The notes: generated by a model not told the origin, from the letters alone. 12,336 bases of DNA from CAZWLD01 sp964634685 (GCA_964634685.1 CAZWLD010000049.1:1-12336); one strand, 5' to 3'; positions 1-6,099 are shown, counted from the first letter of the stretch. Program-made: numbers and translations.

Positions 1-976
1 AAATACGATTATTGAGAAAGATTATTTTACTGATTTACAAAAAATCAAAGAAACTTTTAGGAACAACCAAAATAAAGCTATTGCGGTAGTTAATAGTGCA
101 ATGATTATGACTTACTATGAAATAGGTACGATTATTAACCAAAGAAAAGCCTGGGGAAGTAAATATATCAAAAATTTAGCTAATGATTTGAAAGAATATG
201 GTAAAGGCTATTCAAAGAGAAATCTAGAATACATGGCGAGATTTGCTTATGAATTTACTTCATATGAAATTGCGCACCAGCTTGGTGCACAAATTCCATG
301 GAGAACAATAATTGAAATTATGCAAAAATCCACCTCTCATGAAGAAATGCTGTGGTATATAAACCAAACACATAAAAATGGTTGGAGCAGAAGTATGTTA
401 ATAAACCAGATAGCTATGAAGGCTTATGAGCGTAGCTTAATAAGTCCTACAACAACTGAAGCTTTAGCTACTTCCTCTGATTTGACTAATGAATTGTTTA
501 AGGATACTTATGTATTTGATTTTTTAGATAAGGAAAAGATTAAAACCGAAAAGGATTTAAAAAATCAAATGGTCGATAATATCATTAGATTTCTTCAAGA
601 ATTAGGTCCTGGATTTAGTTTGGTAGGAAGAGAATATCGATTAGTCACTCCAACCAATGAAGAGTTTTTTATAGACCTTTTATTGTATCATACAAAAATT
701 CATGCATACGTTGTCATTGAAGTTAAGATAGGTAAGTTTCAGCCTGCTAATCTAGGACAATTGATTTTTTATGTCAATGCAATCGATGAACTAGAAAAAA
801 CAAGTGTTGATAATGACACTGTGGGATTGCTATTATGTAAGGAAGCTGATAGCTTTGTAGCTAAAACCTCTTTAAAAAATAATCATAGTCCTCTTGGTAT
901 TTCTAAATACAAGATTTTAGAGGAATTACCTGAATATCTAGAAAGAAAGCTTAATGAAGGTAAAAAAGATAACTAA
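1..976 (+). CDS. PDDEXK nuclease domain protein, DUF1016/YhcG family (5' end outside window)
   Basis: Probable DNA nuclease of the DUF1016 family: an N-terminal DUF1016_N region followed by a PD-(D/E)xK nuclease fold. Numbering from the Met at 101, the nuclease signature is D192 in FFIDLLLYH, then E207-V-K209 in VVIEVKIGK, then Q220 in LGQLIFYV. The N-terminal half carries the family pattern AWGSKYI, then GYSKRNLEYM, then QIPWRTIIEI. The Met at 101 is not the true start: the frame is open to the left edge from base 2, and those 33 codons match the 5' part of the second copy, which has an SD and ATG at 1006. By that alignment the true start lies six codons before the window, giving about 330 residues, normal for the family. 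Ends TAA, 29 nt before the second copy. An imperfect palindrome lies inside the gene at 266-296. The biological role of this family is not settled; a defence or mobile-element role is inference. Confidence 0.9.
   Translation, partial: NTIIEKDYFTDLQKIKETFRNNQNKAIAVVNSAMIMTYYEIGTIINQRKAWGSKYIKNLANDLKEYGKGYSKRNLEYMARFAYEFTSYEIAHQLGAQIPWRTIIEIMQKSTSHEEMLWYINQTHKNGWSRSMLINQIAMKAYERSLISPTTTEALATSSDLTNELFKDTYVFDFLDKEKIKTEKDLKNQMVDNIIRFLQELGPGFSLVGREYRLVTPTNEEFFIDLLLYHTKIHAYVVIEVKIGKFQPANLGQLIFYVNAIDELEKTSVDNDTVGLLLCKEADSFVAKTSLKNNHSPLGISKYKILEELPEYLERKLNEGKKDN
266..296. repeat. In-gene palindrome P1 of the intact DUF1016 copy
   Basis: The core is gcacca (274-279), spacer gct, tggtgc (283-288). The imperfect arms extend outward to 14 bases each side (gaaattgc... 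with ...acaaattc), 12 of 14 positions complementary. It encodes the stretch EIAHQLGAQI of the protein. The same codon position is palindromic in the other copies but with different arm sequences. Confidence 0.8.
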
Positions 977-1005
977 TTTTTTTGATGAAAGAAAGGATAA
1001 AAAAT

Positions 1006-1533
1006 ATGGTTTAGGCAAAAGAAAATACGATTATTGAGAAAGATTATTTTACTGAGTTGCAAAAAATCAAAGAAACTATTAGGAACAACCAAAATAAAGC
1101 TATTGCGGTAGTTAATAGTGCAATGATTATGACCTATTATGAGATAGGTACGATTATTAACCAAAGAAAAACATAGGGAAATAAATACATTGAAAGATTG
1201 TCTTCAGATTTAGGGGAGTATGGAAAGGGATTTTCCACTGATAATCTTATTTATATGGCAAAATTTGCGAGAACTTTCACTTATCAAGAAATTACCGACC
1301 AACCTGGTCGACTAATACCATGGCGAACTATAATTGAAATAATTAAAAAGTCTAATTCCCATGAAGAAATGCTGTGGTATATTAATCAAACACATAAAAA
1401 TGGTTGGAGTAGAAGCAAGGTAATAAACCAAATAGCTATGAAGGCTTATGAAAGAAGCTTAATAAGTCCTACAACAACTGAAGTTTTATCTACATCCTCA
1501 GATCTAACTAATGAGGTATTTAAAGATACTTAT
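1006..1533 (+). pseudogene. Second DUF1016 nuclease copy, inactivated and 3'-truncated
   Basis: Tandem paralogue of the preceding gene, with an SD (aaagga near 992-997) and ATG at 1006. Codon 3 is TAG (1012-1014). A second TAG at 1174-1176 replaces the TGG of the intact copy (AWGSKYI becomes T*GNKYI). A TTG at 1198 opens the remaining frame, but restart there is not convincing. By eye the 5' part and the part after the HEEMLWYINQTHKNGW motif are about 90% identical to copy 1, while the middle (about 1185-1360) is much more diverged. Homology stops abruptly after KDTY at 1533, where a reverse-strand transposase fragment begins, so the whole nuclease domain is missing. It carries palindrome P2. 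Confidence 0.88.
1296..1310. repeat. In-gene palindrome P2 of the second DUF1016 copy
   Basis: Perfect: cgacca, spacer acc, tggtcg. It encodes D-Q-P-G-R at the position matching H-Q-L-G-A in copy 1. The arms differ from P1 outside the shared CA...TG core, yet are fully complementary. Confidence 0.85.
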
Positions 1534-1773
1534 TGTATGGGATTTCTTACAATGCTTACAATATATTCGCTGAATCTTTATGGTTACGGTCTTATCATTA
1601 ATGATAAGCTTAATTTCGTATGAACAATATTTAATGCAGTTACCTTTAATTCCACAGCAACACTTTAGTTTGAACGATTTTAAATCAGCCATTTCTTTAT
1701 AGTATTTATTGATATATATGAATAAAAATAAATCATCTAAGGAATTGTAATTATTAAGGATTAATGTTATCAT
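1534..1773 (-). pseudogene. Transposase N-terminal zinc-ribbon fragment (DUF6431-like)
   Basis: Reverse-strand frame starting with ATG at 1773, with an AAAAGG ribosome site seven bases upstream. It encodes a Cys-rich segment: KCCCGIKGN, then about 25 residues, then RIYCKHCKKSHT. Paired Cys clusters followed by a C-x-x-C-x-x-x-H motif are typical of the N-terminal zinc-binding domain of IS transposases annotated as DUF6431. Only about 80 codons remain. After KSHT (1534) the reading frame runs into antisense DUF1016 sequence, so the catalytic part is gone. No terminal inverted repeats or target duplication could be identified. Family assignment is by motif only; an ISL3-type zinc finger is the main alternative. 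Confidence 0.6.
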
Positions 1774-1789
1774 ATTATTGCCTTTTGGT

Positions 1790-1837
1790 AGATAGATAAA
1801 GTAACTTTTCCAAGGTTGAGATTATCTATCTTTTTTT
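1790..1837 (+). terminator. Hairpin with T-tract, terminator-like
   Basis: The 10-bp perfect stem agatagataa (1790-1799) / ttatctatct (1822-1831) is followed by a T run to 1837. The loop can extend the stem with aactt/aaggtt. It points with the + strand, downstream of the dead DUF1016 copy. It also lies just upstream of the reverse-strand transposase start, so it may be the end of that IS. Confidence 0.6.
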
Positions 1838-1877
1838 ATTTCTTTACTTTTTTATTACAATTCGATTATATCACTAA

Positions 1878-1936
1878 AGGGAGTAACCTTAAACAATTTG
1901 GTGTAAATCACTTCAAATTATCTTAGGTTACTCCCT
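1878..1936. repeat. Long compound hairpin of unknown function
   Basis: Perfect 12-bp outer arms agggagtaacct (1878-1889) and aggttactccct (1925-1936) enclose a second nested stem: aatttggtg (1895-1903) pairs with cac (1909-1911) and caaatt (1914-1919), with a two-base bulge and a 5-nt loop. The two stems are separated by a symmetrical 5/5 internal loop. No T-tract follows. It could be an IS or MITE end or a structured RNA. Nothing in the surrounding 200 bases shows a gene. Confidence 0.55.
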
Positions 1937-2043
1937 AAATTATTTTGATTGAATTCTTCTAGTTTAAAATTAAATAAAATGTCAATTAACAATAATTATG
2001 AGAGGTTCAAAAATGATAATTTTCATTTATTTTTATACCATCC

Positions 2044-2150
2044 TTAATTAGGGCGCAACCTGTGCCCCAAATTCCCTGGGGTTTACAATAATAACATTTA
2101 TTTTGACAGACTTTTGATTTTATGAGGAAATACTTTAGTTATGGTATGCC
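2044..2150 (+). pseudogene. DUF1016 relic A
   Basis: A short remnant reads A-Q-P-V-P-Q-I-P-W around 2054-2080 (compare HQLGAQIPW in the intact copy). It then runs collinearly to atgaggaaatacttt near 2124-2138, the counterpart of the HEEML segment at nearly the same spacing. No open frame is left. It contains palindrome P3: gggcgca (2051-2057), spacer acc, tgtgccc (2061-2067), with one G/T mismatch. Confidence 0.6.
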
Positions 2151-2204
2151 AAGGAAAAACAAAAAAATAATTGGAGTGCATCAATGATACTAAGCCAGAA
2201 AGCT

Positions 2205-2255
2205 AAAGAATTTAGCAAAAATGAATTATTCTCGCAACCTGCGAGAGAAATAGAA
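2205..2255 (+). pseudogene. DUF1016 relic B
   Basis: A minimal remnant reading S-Q-P-A-R-E-I before a TAA, aligned with D-Q-P-G-R-L-I of copy 2. It holds perfect palindrome P4: tctcgca (2230-2236), spacer acc, tgcgaga (2240-2246). Outside the motif the similarity is weak, so the call rests on the motif, the palindrome and the neighbouring relics. Confidence 0.45.
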
Positions 2256-2261
2256 TAAAAA

Positions 2262-2402
2262 AATAGATGAAATTATCCAACAACCTGTTGGACAAATCCC
2301 ATAGGGATCATTGATCAATATAATTTCAAAGTCTAATTCCCATGAAGAGAAACTTATTGTTATATTAATTAAACAAATAGGAATGGTTTTAATAAGGTTT
2401 TT
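2262..2402 (+). pseudogene. DUF1016 relic C
   Basis: A remnant reading Q-Q-P-V-G-Q-I-P followed by a TAG in place of the conserved Trp codon. It includes a run of about 20 bases near 2324-2345 identical to the SNSHEE region of copy 2, so it is closer to copy 2 than to copy 1. The downstream part still resembles the WYINQTHKNGW region but is frameshifted. It contains perfect palindrome P5: tccaaca (2276-2282), spacer acc, tgttgga (2286-2292). Confidence 0.7.
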
Positions 2403-2489
2403 TTATTAGATTTTCATTTTTATCAAGTGATATTTTTTCATTTGAAATGCAAAAAAATGGCATCTTGATGTTTATTTTATTTTCCTTTG

Positions 2490-2498
2490 TGCTATAAT
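2490..2498 (+). promoter_or_regulatory. Extended -10 promoter of the ATPase/RloB operon
   Basis: TGCTATAAT is a perfect extended -10 element (TGN plus TATAAT). A good -35 is not evident (TTTATT at 2471 is the best with a 16-base spacer), as is common for extended -10 promoters. Expected transcript start is near 2505, about 28 nt before the ATG. Confidence 0.65.
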
Positions 2499-2532
2499 AG
2501 ATATAGAAATAGATAAGAAAGGAAGATATCTT

Positions 2533-3837
2533 ATGTTAATAAGCTTTAAAACAAAAAATTATAAGTCTTTTAAAAATGGGTTTGATTTTTCTATGAAGGC
2601 AACGAGAGTTAAGGACCTGTCTCATAGCTTATTGATGGCTAATAGCAATTCAAAGAAAATATTATCTTCTGGCGTCGTGTATGGTCCAAATGCTTCAGGA
2701 AAAACGACAGTAATAGAAGCTTTTTTAAGGTTCAAAGATATTATTTTAAATGGAAATATTTCTAATCCTAAAAATATCAGAGGAAATATGACTTCGGGAG
2801 ATTTAAGTTTAATTCCTTTCATATATAACGAGGTAGAAGAACCTATTGAATTTGATATTGAATTTGAATATGATAATTCTTTATATCGTTATTTTCTAAA
2901 GTTCACCTTAGGTAAATTTGTTTCGGAATCTAAAAGAGAAATATTAGAAGAATTTTTGGAAATTGACAGTAAAAAAATTTTTTATAGAACAAATCAAGGG
3001 GTTAATGTTTACTATAAAAACATTAAACCTGATATGATTAATGAAGGCTTTAATAACAATTTGCTAGATTCATATCAAAAACTATTTGATTCAAACATTG
3101 AAGAAAAATCACTGTTTTTATCCACAGAATTTAGATCGTTAGTTTCGAAAGAAATCTACAATAAAGTATATATGTGGTTTAGCGAAAAGCTTTTGGTGTT
3201 TAATAATTTTGAAGATTTTCGATTTGGTATGGCTTCAAGGGAAAAGGAGCTTGTTGAAGTTCCAAAGGAAATCTATAATTCTGTATCAAAAATTGGGGTC
3301 TTAGCTACAAAAATGTTTTATACAAGAAAAGGTGATAGTGATTTTCCAACATTATTATCAGCCTTAGAAATTGAAGGAAAAAAAATCTTGATTCCATCAA
3401 GAACAATCGAGTCAACAGGAACACTACATTTTATTGATTTAATCCCCGTTTTGGTTCATTCTTTAACAAATGGTGTAACATTGATAATTGATGAATTAGA
3501 TGCCTCATTACATCCAATGGTTGTTATGAGCGTTGTCGGTTTATATCATAATCCGGATATAAATAAATTTAACGCTCAATTAATATTCAATACTCATAAT
3601 CCTATTTATTTAAATAATAATGTTTTTAGAAGAGATGAGATGTGCTTTGTTGAAAAAGATAGAGAAACTAATATAAGCGAATTCTATAAATTATCAGATT
3701 TTTTGACGAATTCCAATAATCCAACAAGAAACACAACGGATTATATCAATAATTATTTTATGAACAAATATGGTGCTATTGAATATGTTGATTTATCTGA
3801 GGTGTTTGAAAAAATAATGAATAAGGAGAGTAAATAA
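2533..3837 (+). CDS. AAA15/AAA21-type ATP-binding protein, AbiLi/RloA-like
   Basis: An ABC/SMC-like ATPase of the family found in abortive-infection and OLD-like defence systems. Walker A is GPNASGKTT at residues 51-59. An ESTGT signature-like segment lies at 293-297, Walker B is LIIDELDASLHP (D320, E321), and the switch His is in NTHNP (H355). The N-terminal MLISFKTKNYKSF start is typical for the family (FxxxNYKSF), and 434 residues is a normal length. SD AAAGGAAG lies seven bases before the ATG. The stop overlaps the next start (TAATG), so the two genes are translationally coupled. ATPase-plus-RloB pairs are known as AbiL or RloAB; the ATPase is expected to control the partner effector. ATPase identity is certain; the defence role is inferred from the pair. 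Confidence 0.9.
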   Translation: MLISFKTKNYKSFKNGFDFSMKATRVKDLSHSLLMANSNSKKILSSGVVYGPNASGKTTVIEAFLRFKDIILNGNISNPKNIRGNMTSGDLSLIPFIYNEVEEPIEFDIEFEYDNSLYRYFLKFTLGKFVSESKREILEEFLEIDSKKIFYRTNQGVNVYYKNIKPDMINEGFNNNLLDSYQKLFDSNIEEKSLFLSTEFRSLVSKEIYNKVYMWFSEKLLVFNNFEDFRFGMASREKELVEVPKEIYNSVSKIGVLATKMFYTRKGDSDFPTLLSALEIEGKKILIPSRTIESTGTLHFIDLIPVLVHSLTNGVTLIIDELDASLHPMVVMSVVGLYHNPDINKFNAQLIFNTHNPIYLNNNVFRRDEMCFVEKDRETNISEFYKLSDFLTNSNNPTRNTTDYINNYFMNKYGAIEYVDLSEVFEKIMNKESK

Positions 3838-4505
3838 TGGAAAAAAGATATCAAAACTCAACCTATTCATTAACTGTAGAAGGTCAGTGCGAGAAACTTT
3901 ATTTTGAGCATCTAAAATTACTAATTAATGCTTGTCCAAATAAAAAGAAGAATTGCGTGTATAAGCCAGAAATTAGAGTAAAAGTTAATCCCTCTAGTCA
4001 TGCGAAAGGCTTTGCATTTTTGAAAATCCCCTTTTTTCATATACAAGATATAGAAGATCATAATGAGGAGTTTCAAAGAAAAAAATTTGAAGAATTACTT
4101 AAGGATATCAAGGATGCGAATCAATTAGTTGATTATCAATTAGGTTATTCAAATTTAACATTTGATCTGTGGATTTGTTTGCACAAGAAAAATATAACAG
4201 TATCTAGAGGGCATAGAAAAGAATATGTTCATGATGTAAATAGCGCTTTTAACAAGAAATACAGTAATATTGATGAATATAAAAGGGAAAAAGAATTTAA
4301 AGCAATTCTTTCAACTATTACTTTAGATGATGTTAAAGCAGCAATAGAACGAGCTAAAATAATCAGACTTAACAATCAAATTGGATTGTCAAATATCTCC
4401 AATCAAAGGAAGACCACTTACTGTGGCTTTGAATATTACTGCGAAAATCCAGATTTAAATATTCAAGAGATTGTTGAAAAGATAATTAATGATTGTATAA
4501 AATAA
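3837..4505 (+). CDS. RloB-like (AbiLii-like) putative effector
   Basis: A 222-residue protein with features of the RloB domain. It has an N-terminal TVEGQCEKLYFEHL block (family pattern vEGxxExxYf, E15), then an acidic patch HIQDIEDHNEEF (D71, E73, D74) where relatives have D-x-D-like residues, then YSNLTFDLWICLH (residues 104-116), matching the family SNpxFElWlllH block. The E...DxxD arrangement resembles TOPRIM-fold nucleases; that RloB acts as a nuclease is inference. Its ATG overlaps the ATPase stop, with AAGGAGAG as ribosome site. It is the expected toxic partner of an AbiL-type abortive-infection pair. It appears full length. Confidence 0.82.
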   Translation: MEKRYQNSTYSLTVEGQCEKLYFEHLKLLINACPNKKKNCVYKPEIRVKVNPSSHAKGFAFLKIPFFHIQDIEDHNEEFQRKKFEELLKDIKDANQLVDYQLGYSNLTFDLWICLHKKNITVSRGHRKEYVHDVNSAFNKKYSNIDEYKREKEFKAILSTITLDDVKAAIERAKIIRLNNQIGLSNISNQRKTTYCGFEYYCENPDLNIQEIVEKIINDCIK

Positions 4506-4523
4506 GGGGATAACCCTTTTTTT
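4504..4523 (+). terminator. Terminator of the ATPase/RloB operon
   Basis: aaggg, loop gataa, ccctt, then a T run to 4523. It begins inside the RloB stop codon. Confidence 0.75.
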
Positions 4524-4612
4524 GTATTAGATTTTATCCTTTTATGGCTTTAAAATTCAATTGAGGACATTAGCAACAATCATTTATCATTATCTTTACT
4601 TCAAAAAATAAA

Positions 4613-4697
4613 GTTGTGGTATATAAACCAAACTCATAAAAATGGTTGAAGTAGTAGTATGTTAATAAACCAATAACAAAGAAGGCTTATGAGTGCA
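4613..4697 (+). pseudogene. DUF1016 relic D (WYINQTHKNGW segment)
   Basis: Closely matches 350-433 of the intact copy (by eye near 90%), covering LWYINQTHKNGWSRSMLINQ and KAYE. The Trp codon of NGW is TGA here and a small deletion follows, so it cannot be translated. It is followed directly by relic E, which derives from an earlier part of the gene. Confidence 0.75.
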
Positions 4698-4772
4698 GAA
4701 CATATAGCAGATTTGTTCAAAAATTTACATCATACGAAATTGGGCAACAGGGTGCTGCCCAATTATATGGAT
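4698..4772 (+). pseudogene. DUF1016 relic E (palindrome segment)
   Basis: Matches about 232-300 of the intact copy: the agatttg...tcatacgaaatt stretch, then G-Q-Q-G-A-A-Q-L. It lies after relic D although it belongs before it in the gene. The simplest reading is two formerly tandem copies fused by a deletion. Palindrome P6 spans 4738-4764: arms of 12 bases (aattgggcaaca / tgctgcccaatt) with one mismatch around a ggg spacer. Confidence 0.7.
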
Positions 4773-5027
4773 TTTATTAGATTTGCATAATTATAAATCT
4801 TCATTTTTTATATATACATAGTTCATTAGATATGATTCTTTTTTTTCTTTTACATTAATTACCATAATTGGTAACTATTATATGAGCTTTTTGGGGATGC
4901 GGACATTTTTTAGACTAATATTTATAATAAAAATTCTTAATATTTGAGGAAATGTGATTGTATCCTAATCATATAGTAATAATCATTCAAAGTAATTAAA
5001 AATATCTCGCAATTCACAAGTAATTTC

Positions 5028-5070
5028 TGTTAAGGAAATTTTGCAGCAACCTGCTGCGCAAATTTCTTGA
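5028..5070 (+). pseudogene. DUF1016 relic F (almost only the palindrome)
   Basis: Reads Q-Q-P-A-A-Q-I-S and then TGA where the Trp codon should be. Palindrome P7 spans 5035-5066: inner gcagca (5043-5048), spacer acc, tgctgc (5052-5057), then a T/G wobble and a one-base bulge, then a perfect outer 7-bp pair gaaattt / aaatttc. It is the most complete hairpin of the set. Almost no other gene sequence remains around it. Confidence 0.6.
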
Positions 5071-5152
5071 TTTTTTTATTTAAATAATATGAATCCTCAT
5101 CTTACATATTTTCACTATAAAGATATAATGTCATATAGAAATAAGTAACATT

Positions 5153-5174
5153 TTAAGTAAGATTTAAGTAAGAT
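5153..5174. repeat. Two tandem copies of an 11-bp unit
   Basis: ttaagtaagat occurs twice in direct succession. It is probably slippage in decaying DNA; nothing else in 5071-5185 is recognisable. Confidence 0.5.
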
Positions 5175-5185
5175 AATAGATTAAT

Positions 5186-5303
5186 GAAATTGGATTTCTG
5201 CCTGTTACCCTATTTCCATCTGGAACTTTAATAATGGTAATTATTCCTAATTTTTAATCTTATAAAAAATACCAGTGTATATTAATCGAACATAAGATAA
5301 GTG
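5186..5303 (+). pseudogene. DUF1016 relic G, palindrome lost
   Basis: gaaatt at 5186 and gtatattaatc at 5277 are 91 bases apart; the matching sites in the intact copy are 89 apart (266 and 355). In frame the first part reads E-I-G-F-L-P-V-T-L-F-P, compatible with E-I-x-x-Q-P-V-x-x-I-P. The second part resembles YINQTHKNGW, with a TAA inside. The central bases are no longer palindromic, so this is an older or differently evolved remnant. Confidence 0.5.
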
Positions 5304-5347
5304 GTCAAAAAAGTGGTCAAAAAAGTGGTCAAAAAAGTGGTCAAAAA
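5301..5347. repeat. Four tandem copies of a 12-bp unit
   Basis: gtggtcaaaaaa is repeated three times exactly, plus a fourth, slightly altered copy. The period of 12 is a multiple of three and the reading frames stay open across it: one frame reads W-S-K-K repeated, another S-G-Q-K repeated. It abuts relic G and may be an expansion of its aatggttgg segment. The surrounding 5348-5480 has no recognisable gene. Confidence 0.85.
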
Positions 5348-5498
5348 TTTTTTCAATTCCTAATAAATATATAAATATGGCACACAAAATATCTAGAATA
5401 AATAATAGAAAGATGAGCTTAAATCCTCTCCATATCCCAAAAATCGAAAACGAATATTTTATTTTCTCATTAACATCTTGGGAAAATAAAAAAAGTTG

Positions 5499-5527
5499 TT
5501 GAATATTTATCCTTTAAATGATACAAT
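5499..5527 (+). promoter_or_regulatory. Sigma-A-type promoter of the thioredoxin-like gene
   Basis: TTGAAT (5499-5504), 17 bases, TACAAT (5522-5527). The expected start near 5534 lies downstream of the ATG at 5518, which rules out that longer start. Confidence 0.7.
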
Positions 5528-5562
5528 ATATAAGACGAATATTAATTAAGGGAGTTTTATCT

Positions 5563-6099
5563 ATGGCTAAGAAATATAATAAACAAAAAGTAAAATTAAC
5601 AAGAAATGCAATCATTATTTTAGCAGTTGCACTTGTTGTCGTTGTTTCTGTTATCGTATTTACTAATCTTCCAACTGAAAAGAAGAAGATAAATGATACA
5701 TATTCAAGCTTATCGACAACTCATGTTTTTGATAAAATTAGTTATTCTGAATTCAAAAAGAAAATGAATAACAAGGAAGAATTCATTTTATTCTATGGAA
5801 AGAAAGATTGCGAAGCTTGCCAAGCGAGAATCAACGATTTAAATTCAACTGCACAAACCTTAAATGTTAAAGTAATTTATTATTTAGACGCAAATAGCTT
5901 ATCTGATACTCAAAAGAGTGAATTATACAATACTTATGATGTTAAGAAAAACTTCACTCCACAATTATTATCCTTCAAGGAGGGCGCTAAGGTTTTAGGA
6001 ACATATGAAGATATGTTTGGAAAAGCTTATAATGAGGAATTAGATACAGCCACAAACTTCAAAATCTCAGTTGCTCATGTTTTAAATTCAATTAACTAA
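5563..6099 (+). CDS. Membrane-anchored thioredoxin-like protein
   Basis: A 178-residue protein with a basic N-terminus (MAKKYNKQKVKLTR), one hydrophobic segment at about residues 15-34, and an extracytoplasmic thioredoxin-like domain. A CEAC redox-type motif (C83, C86) follows FILFYGKKD, and a Thr-Pro at 132-133 (NFTPQLL) sits where thioredoxins have the cis-Pro. It resembles the PedC-like bacteriocin-transport-accessory group of thioredoxin folds, but no bacteriocin genes lie nearby. A role in thiol redox outside the membrane is likely; the substrate is unknown. The start at 5563 is chosen because AAGGGAG lies eight bases upstream and the promoter -10 overlaps the region of the earlier ATG. 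It is monocistronic, with its own promoter and terminator. Confidence 0.82.
   Translation: MAKKYNKQKVKLTRNAIIILAVALVVVVSVIVFTNLPTEKKKINDTYSSLSTTHVFDKISYSEFKKKMNNKEEFILFYGKKDCEACQARINDLNSTAQTLNVKVIYYLDANSLSDTQKSELYNTYDVKKNFTPQLLSFKEGAKVLGTYEDMFGKAYNEELDTATNFKISVAHVLNSIN

Noticed and set aside
973..1164. Reverse-strand open frame of 63 codons
   Set aside because: It is antisense to the 5' part of the second DUF1016 copy; no ribosome site or recognisable protein.
1198..1623. TTG-started open frame as a separate gene
   Set aside because: It is the remainder of the second DUF1016 copy after a TAG; the last 30 codons are antisense of a transposase fragment.
4859..4874. Small inverted repeat ttacca / tggtaa
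   Set aside because: 6-bp arms in AT-rich gene-free DNA, no promoter or gene attached; likely chance.
5301..5347. CRISPR-like array
   Set aside because: Units are 12 bp, directly adjacent, without spacers.
5518..5562. Upstream ATG giving a 193-residue thioredoxin-like protein
   Set aside because: The -10 box (5522-5527) overlaps this start and the SD is placed for the ATG at 5563.
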